NCBI GenBank assembly: GCA_018417955.1
Contig: JACTVC010000026.1
Coordinates: forward strand, 744,001 to 808,000
Length of the DNA: 64,000 bases
Source: Laccaria trichodermophora
Taxonomy: Eukaryota > Basidiomycota > Agaricomycetes > Agaricales > Hydnangiaceae
Reading direction: 5' to 3'
Shown: in pieces, positions 31,462 to 41,748 of the stretch
Position numbering within the stretch: the stretch's first letter is position 1
Layout: each line of letters starts with the position of its first letter
Made by a program: the position numbers and the translations under genes
Notes under the pieces: model-generated
Databases searched by the model: none
Told to the model about the DNA's origin: nothing
What the model saw: the letters and a program-made list of their open reading frames with translations, nothing else

Positions 31462-31833
31462 TCCAATGGGTATAGAACTTGACTAATCATAATCAACAAA
31501 TGGGATGGGTATTGAAAATAGTTAACACACTCAAGCTATTGCAATACCAGGTTGTAGGAGGTTGAGCGTTGGTTGAGTGCGAAGGTTCTTGAAAATTCGA
31601 TTTGACGCTCATTTAACAATGAGGCAGAGGCCACTCTCACACGCGAGCCAGCTCCCAGCTGAACCTGAGAGCACCTCGTATTGTGGTCTGTCCACAAATG
31701 AATTTTATATATTTATGCAGTTCACTTTTATATCGAGAGCAAGCAAGCAGGACATGTAGATTGCAAATTTTTTGAGTTGTCATGAAGATAGAAAAAAAAC
31801 TTAGACCAATGCAATGCCTATGATACTAACCAA
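31462..31833. other. Intergenic, nothing recognised
   Basis: About 370 bases between the small secreted-like gene and the first tRNA-like unit. No gene seen. Confidence 0.3.
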
Positions 31834-31935
31834 GGCACTGAAGTGTAGTGGTACAGTCAAGGTTCTTGTGTTGGAATGCGTCAAACAGAAATTACAGAAT
31901 ATTCTTGGATTTCAGGTTCGAGTCCTGGTGATGCC
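31834..31935 (+). tRNA. tRNA-like unit 1, intron-containing, anticodon position CTT
   Basis: Has a D-arm region with AGTGTAGTGG (A-box like), anticodon stem CAAGG/TCTTG with an interrupting segment, loop bases T T CTT G before it, and a T-arm CAGG-TTCGAGT-CCTGG (B-box GGTTCGAGTCC). The acceptor stem GGCACTG/TGATGCC has a mismatch. Its flank (atgcctatgata-ccaaggcac) matches the array at 32500-33617, so it is an outlying member. Probably a pseudo-tRNA. Confidence 0.4.
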
Positions 31936-31956
31936 TCTGAAGTTATGATCATGAGT

Positions 31957-32350
31957 GCTGGAGCCTTGAGAAGGTTTTTATTCTGGAGGCCATTTTTGGC
32001 ACTTGAAAAAAAAAAATATGTGCTAACTAGGGAGGTAGCTGGAACATACCTCTGGTCAACCTGAATGAGCCTATCAAAGAATTATTTAAAAATACTAAGC
32101 AGTTATGCTTGTAGAGCCTCCAGAAAATGGTCATTTTGTGCTATTTCAGTCATCTTTGGCCTGTTTTGCACAATACAAGCCATTTTCCAAAGCCTCTACA
32201 GACCTAACTGCTCAGTATTTTTGACTGATTCATTGATAGGCTCATTCAGGTTGACCAGAGCTATGTTCTGGCTACCTCCCTAGTTAACACATTTTTTTTT
32301 TCAGATGCCAAAAATGGCCTCCAGAACAAAAACCTTCTCAAGGCTCCAGC
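31957..32350. mobile_element. 394-bp near-perfect inverted repeat (hairpin MITE / foldback)
   Basis: The left arm starts GCTGGAGCCTTGAGAAGG, and the reverse complement of the right arm starts identically. The match continues for about 175 bases (TTCTGGAGGCCATTTTTGGC, CTAACTAGGGAGGTAGC, TCAACCTGAATGAGCCTAT) with a handful of differences, leaving a loop of about 40 bases. No coding capacity. It interrupts the spacing between tRNA-like unit 1 and the rest of the array. A transcript would fold into a long double-stranded hairpin. Confidence 0.85.
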
Positions 32351-32499
32351 TTTCACTGAAATTAGTCCATACCAAGGGAAGTGTGACACAACTACATAAT
32401 GTAAAAGAATATACAAAAAATTTGAGGTACAATAGATTCTTAGAAAAAACCAGAAAATGACCCAACCTTCATTCTTTTTGCACTCCTCTGTATAACCAA

Positions 32500-32591
32500 G
32501 GCACTAAAGTGTAGCGGTATGCTAAATATCCTTGTAATTGCATATAAGAATACAACATTATTGAATTACAGGTTTGAGTCCTGGTAGTGCC
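32500..32591 (+). pseudogene. tRNA-like unit 2 (degenerate)
   Basis: Acceptor ends GGCACTA/TAGTGCC pair perfectly and the T-arm is CAGG-TTTGAGT-CCTGG, but the anticodon stem is lost (CTAAATA in place of TCAAGAT). Not a functional tRNA. Confidence 0.55.
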
Positions 32592-32704
32592 TCTGATTGC
32601 CTGGTGCTTGTTGATTTTTACTTTCACCAGGAATCTTATTAAATGTGTGCATCATTTGGTATTCAACAGTATTGAATTTATCTGTGCAATGCCTTGATGT
32701 CCAA

Positions 32705-32797
32705 GGCACTAAAGTGTAGTGGTACACTCAAGATCTTTGTGGCTAAATTGGAATGATGAAATATTCTTGAATTCCAGGTTTGAGTCCTGGTAGTGCC
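32705..32797 (+). pseudogene. tRNA-like unit 3
   Basis: Perfect 7-bp acceptor stem, D-arm GTG/CAC, anticodon stem CAAGA/TCTTG split by about 22 extra bases. The base at the invariant U33 position is C (loop T C TTT G), and the T-loop has TTTGAGT. Likely non-functional as an elongator tRNA. Confidence 0.5.
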
Positions 32798-32921
32798 TTT
32801 CCTCTACCTTCATGCAACCCTTATTTTTGCTTCCACAAAGAATCATTATAAACTTGCACTGCAGCACATCGGTCGGTTTCCAACAGTATCAAATTTATTC
32901 ATGAACACCTATGATAACCAA

Positions 32922-33025
32922 GGCACTAAAGTGTACTGGCACACTCAAGATCTTTGTGTCTGGTAGTTCACTTGGCAAAAAATACAGAATATTCTTGAAT
33001 TCCAGGTTCGAGTCCTGGTAGTGCC
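32922..33025 (+). pseudogene. tRNA-like unit 4
   Basis: Perfect acceptor and T stems with intact B-box GGTTCGAGTCC, anticodon stem CAAGA/TCTTG, loop T C TTT G lacking U33. The D-loop reads TACTGGCA, altering the A-box. Confidence 0.5.
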
Positions 33026-33136
33026 TCTACTAGTGATTCGGAAATGTTGTGATTTTTACTTCTGCCAGGAATCATAATAAACCCACATGTCGGTTGGTAC
33101 TTATTCAACAATACATGCAATGTCTATGATAACCAA

Positions 33137-33235
33137 GGCACTAAAGTGTAGTGGTACACTCAAGATTCTTGTATTGCGATATTGTGATGAAGAATGAAAT
33201 ATTCTTGAATTTCAGGTTCGAGTCCTGGTAGTGCC
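33137..33235 (+). tRNA. tRNA-like unit 5, best-preserved array member, anticodon position CTT
   Basis: Acceptor GGCACTA/TAGTGCC fully paired, D-stem GTG/CAC, anticodon stem CAAGA (33161-33165) and TCTTG (33203-33207), loop T T CTT G with U33 present, an insertion of about 30 bases after position 37 as in nuclear tRNA introns, and T-arm TCAGG-TTCGAGT-CCTGG. If processed it would read Lys (AAG), but the body resembles the Gln tRNA at 34605. Cloverleaf plausible, function doubtful. Confidence 0.4.
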
Positions 33236-33321
33236 TCTGAAGCGGAGTTCACTTTTACTTCCTCAAGGAATCATGATTAACTTGCATGTCGGTTTCCAAC
33301 AGTTTTGAATTTATCCGCACA

Positions 33322-33419
33322 GGCACTAAAGTGTAATGGTACACTCAAGATCTTCGTAACTGGATGGCTCGATCAAAAATAAATATTCTTGAATTCCAGG
33401 TTCGAGTCCTGGTAGTGCC
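33322..33419 (+). pseudogene. tRNA-like unit 6
   Basis: Acceptor and T stems intact (CCAGG-TTCGAGT-CCTGG). Anticodon loop T C TTC G lacks U33; split anticodon stem CAAGA/TCTTG. Oligo-T (gttttttac) lies 10-15 bases downstream. Confidence 0.5.
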
Positions 33420-33522
33420 TCTTCATTTGTTACTGCGTTTTTTACTTCCACCAAAAATCATAAGAAGCCTGCGTGTCGGTCGGTATTTATTCAATAATCC
33501 GTGCAATGCCTATGATACTTGA

Positions 33523-33617
33523 GGCACTAAGGTGTAACGGTACACTCAAGATCCTCGTCGGGGTAATTGTTGAGTGTAAAATACTCTTGAAATCCAGGTT
33601 CGAGTTCTGGTAGTGCC
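33523..33617 (+). pseudogene. tRNA-like unit 7
   Basis: GGCACTA/TAGTGCC acceptor stem, D-arm GTG TAACGGTA CAC, loop T C CTC G without U33, anticodon stem CAAGA/TCTTG, T-arm CCAGG-TTCGAGT-TCTGG with one wobble. Followed by gatttttttac. Confidence 0.5.
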
Positions 33618-34604
33618 TCTAATTCAGTAACCGTGATAAGTACTGATTTTTTTACTTCTGCCAGGAAGTCGTGAGTCGTGAGTCGGTTGGTGTTCTCATT
33701 GATGCACTTCATGTGAAATTATTCTCTCAATTTTATGATACCAATCTCCACCCTCGGAGTTTATGTTTTCGGCTGCCGGCATTACACTTCTACACTTCGG
33801 GGGTGTTCAAACTTCTGAATGTGAGTACACTGGCAGTAAATTCAAATTGATAAACGCGAGTCGCCGTGGCCGGTGAAATAATAATGTATCGACGCCGTTT
33901 TGTAAGTCGCCGTAAGTACCCCACTATGACGCGATTGTGTATTTGATTTTAGCGTTTCTGATGGCCATGTCCCATGCAGGCCCCCGAGAAGCCAGCCCCC
34001 TGTGGAGCGTGTCGAATTGGAATTGCATTTCTATAATGGGAAGTGGGGTGAGGATTCAGGATTCAGGATTCAGGAGGTTGAGGTTTTCGGGTTGAGCGTT
34101 GCTGCCGTAGTTTTTGAATCTACTCACATCGGTACGCATGAATTTGAGAGCGTCACATGTTTTCCCCTGGTGCAACCAACCCACCTACACTCGTTCCCTT
34201 TTCGACGTTCCTGAGTTCCCAGAGTGTTCAGATTTGAGGGTAATTTTATCGGAGGGACTCTCGTGTAGATTCTAGACATCGTAAGTTGGTTGCATCGAGA
34301 ACTTGAACGACTCGGTCGATCGTTTTGTTGATGTTTTACGGTGAGCACAACATTGTATCAGGACTCGTTCCGTGCCCCGTTTTTCAAGGAGGCGGCTTGC
34401 GTACGGTACGTGCGTCTGAGAAATGAGCAATGAGCGCGTGCCCGACTCGAATGTGTTGCGCAGTACATTACCCAGTCCTGGAGGAATGAGAGGGGCTGGC
34501 TGTTGCAAGAGTCAAGTCGGGTTGAGTCGCGGATTTTATTCCACAGGTGAGTTGGTGATAGGATGTGGATGCGGCATCAGCGACTTGTTAAGTCGGAGGG
34601 ACAA
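33618..34604. other. Gene-free stretch upstream of tRNA-Gln
   Basis: About 990 bases. Only small unsupported frames (34002-34214, 34124-34348, 34272-34508). A threefold aggattc repeat lies at about 34050. Confidence 0.3.
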
Positions 34605-34700
34605 GGCGCTGTAGTGTAGCGGTCATCACTCAAGATTCTGATCGATCAGAAATGTTGTGTCGGTAATTCTTGAAACCCAGGTTCGATTCCTGGCAGTGCC
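34605..34700 (+). tRNA. tRNA-Gln-CTG: tRNA-Gln(CUG) with a 25-nt intron
   Basis: Acceptor stem GGCGCTG/CAGTGCC (one G-T pair), positions 8-9 TA, D-arm GTG-TAGCGGTCAT-CAC typical of glutamine tRNAs, anticodon stem CAAGA (34631-34635)/TCTTG (34668-34672), loop T T CTG A with anticodon at 34638-34640. The intron at 34642-34666 sits one base 3' of the anticodon. It contains CAG able to pair with the anticodon, as usual for nuclear pre-tRNA introns. T-arm CCAGG-TTCGATT-CCTGG. An oligo-T terminator follows within 30 bases. Confidence 0.85.
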
Positions 34701-35237
34701 TTGTTGAAGCAACGCCCCACTTTTTTTTTCCTTTCCTACATACACTACATACTTATTGCAGGTCGGTTGGGCTAGTATTTGACAAATACTACTCTTTGAG
34801 ATAGTACCCTTGACCCCATGGCCACGAGTTATCTTTTTCCGGGTGGCGTAGTGCTTAAATCCTATTGATGGGTCAAGTGGTCGGTTTGAACCTGACGGGT
34901 ATTGACAGGTCCTCTCGGATGTTTTGGTACGTCTACCTGCCAGTGACTGCTCCTAAACGTCAATACCGTGTGCTGACCTGCGATGACTGAGCTCTCCGCT
35001 GCGCACGACACCCAGTTAATAAACGAATTCATTGAATTGACATGACGAAGAGGAGAGTTTACCGTATTGAAATGGGGGGAGTGATGAGCTAAAGTCCGTT
35101 TGATCGATCGTGGGAGGAGTAAGCGGGTCATATGATAAGATCGAGATCTCAGTCATCATCCATTCAGTTTCCCTTGTGTTTTTGTCAACACAACTGAGGG
35201 TGCCAGTGCGGCCCTTTGTCGTTCACCTCCACCAACG
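34701..35237. other. Intergenic, tRNA 3' flank and PPS1 promoter
   Basis: Contains a T-run just after the tRNA (Pol III terminator) and the leader of the PPS1 gene. No other gene seen. Confidence 0.4.
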
Positions 35238-38200
35238 ATGTGCTATGGCTTACAATACCCAAACGACCTCCTCGCCTCTCTCGACACCATAAACGACATT
35301 CCTCTCCTCCCCTCACGAACATTCGCAGATTTACACTTATCGCATACGCTCTCCCACCCGCCCGACCACGTCCTCTTCCCCTTTTTGCATGGCTTGGAAG
35401 GCGATAATCATGCCCAGAACACGTTCTTCTCATCTTCGGGGACGGCGATACATCATGCTCGTCATGTCCCGCCAGAGCATAAGCAGATACGCCCGAAAGT
35501 GCCGGAGTATAGAGGCTTGGTGTGGGTCGTGTGCGAGGAGGATATAGATGATCTCGTTGCGCTTAGTGTCCTCAAACGCAAGCCTGTTGATGAGCTTTCG
35601 TCGATATCTTCGTCTGACTCAAACTCGGGCGACGAGTCTTCGTCTAGCGTTTCGTCTTCGTCGTCGGAATCGGAGTCTTCGTATGGCGACGACGACGATG
35701 AGTTTGAGTGTGAGGACGAGGGGGATGTTGTTCCGTTTGTTGATTCTCCGATGACGATGGGTGGGGTTGGTGAACATCATCATGTGGGTGTGGCGATGGG
35801 TGAAGAGGAAATCATACAGGAGGATGGGATCATGGTCGTCGACACTGAAGAGATAAAGGCGAAACAACAACAACAACAACAGGGAGGGGAAGAGGAACAG
35901 AAACATATGCATCCGGTTGTTCATCACCGCCCGGGGATACCTATCCATATCCCTCAGCAGCATGTGGATATACATATGGTGGGCGGCGTGCATACGCCCG
36001 AGTCGAGCGTTTCGTCTTCGTCGGCTAGTACGGGTACTGAGCCGGTTAGTTTGGCTACGGAGACGGAGACTGCGCCGTCGAGTTTGGGTTATGCTGAGGA
36101 AAATGAGTGAGTCTGCTTTTTATCTTCTCGTTATCTTAACTCACCAATGCTATGATAGATCGACACAGAAATCAAATGCACCTCCAATGAAGGAGGAAGT
36201 CCCATCACAGCCAACAAAGAGAAAACAAGCGACGTCGGACCCTGCTGCTCCTCCTTTGTTAACCTCTACGTTTAGGCCCAAAGAATTGTTGAGGAGGGTA
36301 AGGAGGAGTTCGGCTGCGGTGGTGCCTCCCCCACCTCCTCCTCCAGCGCCTTCTTCTCCTACTTCTGCTTCCGACGGTCCTACTTCTGCTTTGGGCCCCT
36401 TATCTACTTCTGCTCTTTCTTGCCTTGCCTCTGACGCTTCCCCCTCTGACGCCAATTCTATCTCCACTCCTCCGTCTTCTGCACCTTCTATGGCTCCCGA
36501 GGCCAAGCCCTCTAAAGACAAAGGAGACCCCACCTCTCCCAACAAAGAAAAGGAAAAGGGCACAATAAAGGAAAAATGGGAATTCGTGCCTACGCGGGTG
36601 CCTGATGGGATTTCGTTGAGGAATTTTGGGATTCAAGTTGTGAGTTTCTTTTCTTTCGCTTTTTTTTTTCTCTCGGTTTTTGTTTTGTTTTTTTGTTTTT
36701 TTTCCTAAAGGAGAGGGGAAGGGAGGGTTGGTTTTGGTGTTTGTGTGATGACTTTGCTCTCCTCACCTCGAGTAATATCGAGGATCTTGAGCTTTGGTGT
36801 GCGCGCGATGACTTTGCTCTTGACCTCTTTTTCTCTATTATATTTCACCTTCTGCTCCTCGAGGATCTTGAGTTCATTTGTTTCGTGTCTTGCAACTACC
36901 GAATGGGATGCATTCTGGAATCTTGATTCTATCCCTCGTTCATCCTCATCTTTTTTTGTTTCCTTTTCTTTTGCGGGGAGGGTTGGGTTGGGTTGATGGT
37001 TTTTGGTTTGGTGTGCGCGCCATGACTTTGCTCTTGACGATGGACTTTGCTTTTGACCTCATCTCTTCCTTCTGATCGTCGAGGATCTTGAGTTTATCTT
37101 TCAACTTCGTATGCTGGAATCTTGATTCTGTTCCTCTTTCATCCTTATCTGTTTGGTTTCGTTTTCTTTTGCGGGGAGGATTGGGTTGGGTTGATGGTTT
37201 CGCATTTTGGTTTGGTATTTGCGTGATGACGTTGCTCTTCACCTCTTTTTTTCATTTCTTTTTCATCTTTTGCTCCAGAAGATCTTGAGTTTATCTATTT
37301 TGTGTCATTCAATTTCCGAATGGGATTCTCTGATTCTCTTCCTCCTCCATCCTCATCTTATTCAACATCCAACCTCTCAAAACAAGGTACTAACTCCTCC
37401 TATCCAGCCAATATACGCAACCCTCTCCGACATCGTGATCTACTCACCCAAAGGCGCTACACCAGCAGCCATCGCGCTAGCTGAAAAGTTCCGAGAGGCG
37501 ATACAGAAGAAGCGGAAGGAAAGGATTGAGGCTAGGCGGCCGGGTTTACGCCATTCCACCACTGCCACCTCTTCTTCTTCCTCCTCCAATGTGCCAGGCG
37601 ATACTGTGGGGATGGGAATGGGAGAGAGTAAGAGCGCCCCTGCACAAATCGAGCATACCGCCAACCAGCAAGAAGAGAAACAAACGGCTGAAGAGGGGGC
37701 AGAGGCGCGTAAAGAGGAGAACGAAGACCAAGGCGACTTGGAAACCCAGCTGTTGCAATACAATGTCTTCGTGCTGAATGCGACGTGTGAAGAGATGAGG
37801 AAGGAGGTGCCGCATCTTATGATGCGGATTTGTGGAGCTGGTGTTCCGGGGGGTTTGGTATTGAACAATGGGAATGGGAATGGGGAGGGGGGTATACGGT
37901 GTGGGTCGCCTGTTGAAGATGCTGCGCGCATGGACGCTGCTATTGGCGCACACACGGATGGGCCGGACGGGCATTTGATTGAGCAGTGGGGGGAGGAGCA
38001 GAGGGATTTGGATGAGAGGAGAGAGAGGGAAAGCAAGAGGGAGAAGGGGGAGGGAGTTGGTATGGATGTTGATATGGTTGGTGATATGGATTTGGGTGGT
38101 GGGGAACGGAACGAGGATCAAAACCATAACCAGAACGAAGAAGAAAATCCAGGTGGTGGTGTAGGTGGAAGGGGTATAGTCGACGATAGGGGAAGCGACG

Positions 38201-40988
38201 ACGTTGATATGCGAGAAGAAGAGCATTATCACGAAGAGTCTGACGAGGAAGGCGGCGATGCTTTTCCGAATACTGTGGATTTTGCGTTGAGGGAGAAGGA
38301 GGAGATGCGCGATTTGACGAAGGCTTCAGAGATTATTAGTCTTTTCCCGCTTGTTGAGCAGGTTGGGCAGGGCAGCAACGAGCAGCAGCAGCAGCATCAA
38401 CTACAACAACGACACCATTTCTTGCACCAACGACCGCTTTTCTGGCCACAGCAGCAACAACAGCAGCAGGCGTTCCGCTCTTTCCCATCTGCACTCCCTG
38501 CATATGCGCATATTCACCCGGATTCAACGGTTGATATCTCGACTACTTCGTTGTTTTTCGATCCTAGAGTCGGCCAGGTGTTCCTTGGCAATTCGGGGGA
38601 TGTTCCCTTGACTCCGGACGTTCCTAATGTTTTCAAGCACGCTGCTTCTTCTTCTGCACAGGTTTGGGGCGATAATGAAGAAGAGCAGCTGCCTCCTGAT
38701 GATCCGTTCAATTATCGCGCTACGAATGATCCCAAGATGGGATACGGGTATGATATTTGCGTGGAGTGTCATGACCTTGCGCCGTTTCCAAGCGCTGCGC
38801 ATCTGCGAGCGGCGGAGGAACACCTTGGGATGTTGGATGTTATGTGGAATGATCGGTGGATTGCAAGGCAGCAGAAACGTCGACGCGAAGGAGGAGGGGA
38901 AGTGGGTCCTCCACCACCTCGTCCACCCCCTCACGCGAACGCGGTTATCCACTTACCTTTCCCGAGCTCTCCGTCAAATTCGCAAGCGACGATGTCGGCG
39001 CTCATGCCTGTTGTGAGGTTCTTGGAGAAATGGTTGAAGCCTGTGCCGGCACCACCACCACCACCTCCTCCGGCTAGACCTGCGACTCCGCCGGTGCTGA
39101 TCCCTACGAGACCGAATACGCCGCCTGTTGGTGGTGCTGAAGGACCCTCGAGTGCACCTGGGCCCGGTGCTGCTTCTAATGCAAGGAGATGGTCGTCTGT
39201 TACATCTTTGATGCCTTCCTTCCCGTCTTTCAACCCTCTTGGAACTGGGAGGAGCATTTCGCCTTCTCCTGCTACTGCTACTTTACCTTCCACGGCTCCC
39301 TTACCACATGGTCGTACACGCTCATATACGAACCCTTCTCCCGCACTCAGACCTGCCCCTCCTCCTACTCCACCCACCAGAGTCCGTTCTCGGCCTTTGA
39401 AGGTGCTCATTTATTCTTCTGATGGGTATACGGAATCTTCTGTCCCTGCTTTGTGTCTCCTCATGGCGATAAAGGGGCTTGCGTTGCCAGAGGCGTACCT
39501 AGAGCTCCAGGTAGCCAAGCGCCGTAGCTTTTTTGTGTATCAGGGTGATTTGGGTATTCTTAGACGGGTGGAGGCGAGGATGAAGGAGGAGAGAGAACGG
39601 GAGAGGGAAAGGGAAAGGGAACGAGAGAGGGAGAGGGAGAGGATGATGATGATGAATGTGGGTGGGGTTGGGGTTGGTGGGATCAATGCGAATGGGAAAA
39701 GGACTGCTCCGAACCCGGGTAGGGTGGGCAGTTACTGGTCTAGTCCGGGTGTGACGGGAGGCTATTATGGGAATGCGAACTCCAATACCACCCATATTGG
39801 TGCCACGACTTCGACTTCGACTTATTTCCCTGTTAGACCACCCCCGTCCCACTCGCAGCCTATTATGGGACGACCGGCTGCAAAGTCCGTTTCTTTTGCA
39901 CATGCACCAGTTATAGCGCCTCCTCCCCCGTCTCCACCCATTGTTGTTCCGTCGCAGCAGCAGAATCGGGTGGCTTCGCCGACTGCGACGTATGGGACTA
40001 ATTTGCCGTTACAGACCAGCGCAGCAGGCATACCGCTCAGACTTGAGGGCACAGTCGTGCCCATCTTGAACACAACACCAGCAACTGTCGAAGTGCAAAG
40101 CGCGGTGAAGGGCCGTCCACGGGCGAATACCAGTCCTTGGTTGCCAAGCTTGTTTGGTGGGGACCATCAGTCGTGGTTCAATGATCCACGGTTTGATGGG
40201 AGTTTCCCGAGTCGAGTGCTGCCGTTCTTGTATTTGGGGAATTTGTGAGTTTTGCCTTTTTTACCGCACCTGGGTCCGTATCTAATACCATCGATAGGAA
40301 TCATGCGTCGAACGTGTATATGCTTCACGCTCTCGGTATCACGCACGTTGTTTCTGTAGGCGAGTGTGCGCTGGTACCGCCTCCGCATCATATGGCCCCT
40401 CATGCTGCGTACAATACCGCTGGGGGGTATCATCGACCGGCTCCTGGATCGCATTTCGTTGCGGGGAAAGGACCTGGGGGACATGGTTCGCTCTGGCATG
40501 AAGAGAGAGAGGGTCGTATCAAGGTTCTGGATATCAAAGGCGTGTGTGACGACGGTATCGACACCTTGGAACCACAGCTTGAGCCTGTCTGTGATTGGAT
40601 TGACCAGGCGCGTCAGGAGGGTGGTCAAGTCTTGGTCCATTGCCGTGTCGGTGTATCGCGCAGTGCAACTGTTACCGTGAGTAGTTTTCCCTTGTACATT
40701 CCTTTAATGTAATTTATAGTAACCATGATCATTTAGATCGCATATGTGATGAAGCACCTTGGCTTGCCATTGGTGGATGCGTACCTCATTGTTCGGTCCC
40801 GACGGCTGTCAGTCCTCATCCAGCCTAACATGCGTCTTCTTTACAACCTTTGTGGATGGGAGATCAAGCTCGCGAAAGAACGCGCGAAATCTGACACGCG
40901 CAAGCTGAAAAGGGAGCTGGCAAGGACGTTGATTTGGCCGTATCTTGCAAAAGAGGTTCATGCCCTCAACGAAAAGTACCTCCATTGA
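35238..40988 (+). CDS. PPS1: PPS1-type dual-specificity protein phosphatase, greatly enlarged
   Basis: Five exons: 35238-36106, 36159-36639, 37408-40244, 40298-40676, 40737-40988; about 1605 aa, roughly twice yeast Pps1 (807 aa). The conserved parts are the N-terminal YRGLVWVVCEEDIDDL region, PIYATLSDIVIYSPKG at the start of exon 3, LKVLIYSSDGYTESSVPALC, and the C-terminal catalytic domain from PSRVLPFLYLGNLNHASNVY. The HCxxGxxRS signature is VHCRVGVSRSA, with the cysteine at about residue 1511, and the likely general acid is in CDDGIDTL. Low-complexity insertions account for the extra length: acidic, polyQ, polyPro and an Arg-Glu repeat (about 39580-39640). Pps1 acts on phospho-Tyr/Ser/Thr in cell-cycle control. 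The second intron is unusually long and repetitive; its acceptor was placed after TACTAAC...ATCCAG. Confidence 0.85.
36640..37407 (+). repeat. Repeat-expanded 768-bp intron of PPS1
   Basis: Bounded by GTT/GTGAGT and a perfect TACTAAC branch site with ATCCAG acceptor. Inside, atgactttgctctt recurs at about 36747, 36808, 37021 and 37226; tcgaggatcttgag recurs at 36778, 36859 and 37078; and a 40-base block ttttcttttgcggggagg.ttgggttgg occurs at about 36968 and 37169. Other introns in the window are mostly 45-75 bp. Confidence 0.75.
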
Positions 40989-41748
40989 GTTGAGTGAGGT
41001 TGTTTCTTTTTTGTTTGATGCTTGCATCATCTCCCTTATCGTATCAATTTGTTGACTGCTTTCGTATCATGCTTTCTTTCCCTCCTCACCATCCCTGAAA
41101 TAACTTGTCTTGTCTGCTTTTGGTACCTATTTATTCCCTTTTCTTTCTTGTACCATCACCAAATCGATTACTTCTGTACGATCTTCAATCCTCATTTCCG
41201 TCCTTTCTGTGTATCTTGCCATTGTCAAATTATCCTGTCTCCCTTTTCTGCTTATACATAGCTTGTCCCATTGCGTGATGAATGTATCATGTAGGAGTCC
41301 ACGCCACGTTGATTTCGCGGAGTGTAGTAGAAAGAAGTGTATGCTATCTTCCATATGTGCATACTTTGGCATCAATCGTAACCACGAGTTCTCTTGTTAC
41401 AGATCTTGACGCACTCCCGCGAAACGTTTTTTCTTAGTTTACCCGAATATTTGGAGCGTATATTTCCTCCGTTCCTGATGGTCCCTTTCCATGCTCTGGT
41501 TGTCCCCCAATCACTCTGATGAAATATTATGAACGCCAGATTAAAAGAAGCATAGAGGTTCCGGTGTTCTCCCATTAAATCTTTGCTTCCGTCAGTGATT
41601 TCAATGATCGATCTAGTAGCTCCCAAAGTGGAATTGTCTGATGGAAAGGATGGAAAACGGTCATTCTTATACGAACATAAACTCAGTGAGCTATCGTTCC
41701 GAAGGAAACAAGGTAGAGATGTGGGATGAGTGGTTCCACTTATCTCGC
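40989..41748. other. Intergenic between convergent PPS1 and GAL1
   Basis: About 760 bases with the 3' flanks of both genes; the first half is very T-rich. No gene seen. Confidence 0.35.

Larger units (their letters stand above)
32500..33617 (+). repeat. Tandem array of about 200-bp units each carrying a tRNA-like sequence
   Basis: Six units begin at 32500, 32705, 32922, 33137, 33322 and 33523 (spacing 185-217 bp). Each contains GGCACTA...TAGTGCC ends, an A-box and B-box, an internal insertion in the anticodon loop, a downstream oligo-T run (gatttttac type) fitting Pol III termination, and a shared spacer with gccaggaatcat and gtcggttggta words. The structure resembles a tRNA cluster that spread by local duplication. 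Confidence 0.85.

Noticed and set aside
33137..33235. Calling the best array unit a functional tRNA-Lys(CUU)
   Set aside because: Its body resembles tRNA-Gln, sister units lack U33, and fungal tRNA-Lys has a different acceptor and D-arm; kept only as a low-confidence tRNA-like feature.
32500..33617. CRISPR-like regular spacing
   Set aside because: The repeated unit is about 200 bp, carries tRNA stems and Pol III boxes, the spacers are themselves similar, and the genome is eukaryotic.
35917..36708. 263-codon frame spanning exon 1, intron 1 and exon 2 of PPS1
   Set aside because: Runs through a GTGAGT donor and beyond into the second intron; its first half is out of frame with the conserved N-terminus. 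Only its second half (36159-36639) is used, as exon 2.
37207..37407. Treating the long plus-strand frame as starting at 37207
   Set aside because: This part lies in the repeat-filled second intron of PPS1; the TACTAAC branch site and ATCCAG acceptor at 37407 and the conserved PIYATLSDIV start show that the exon begins at 37408.
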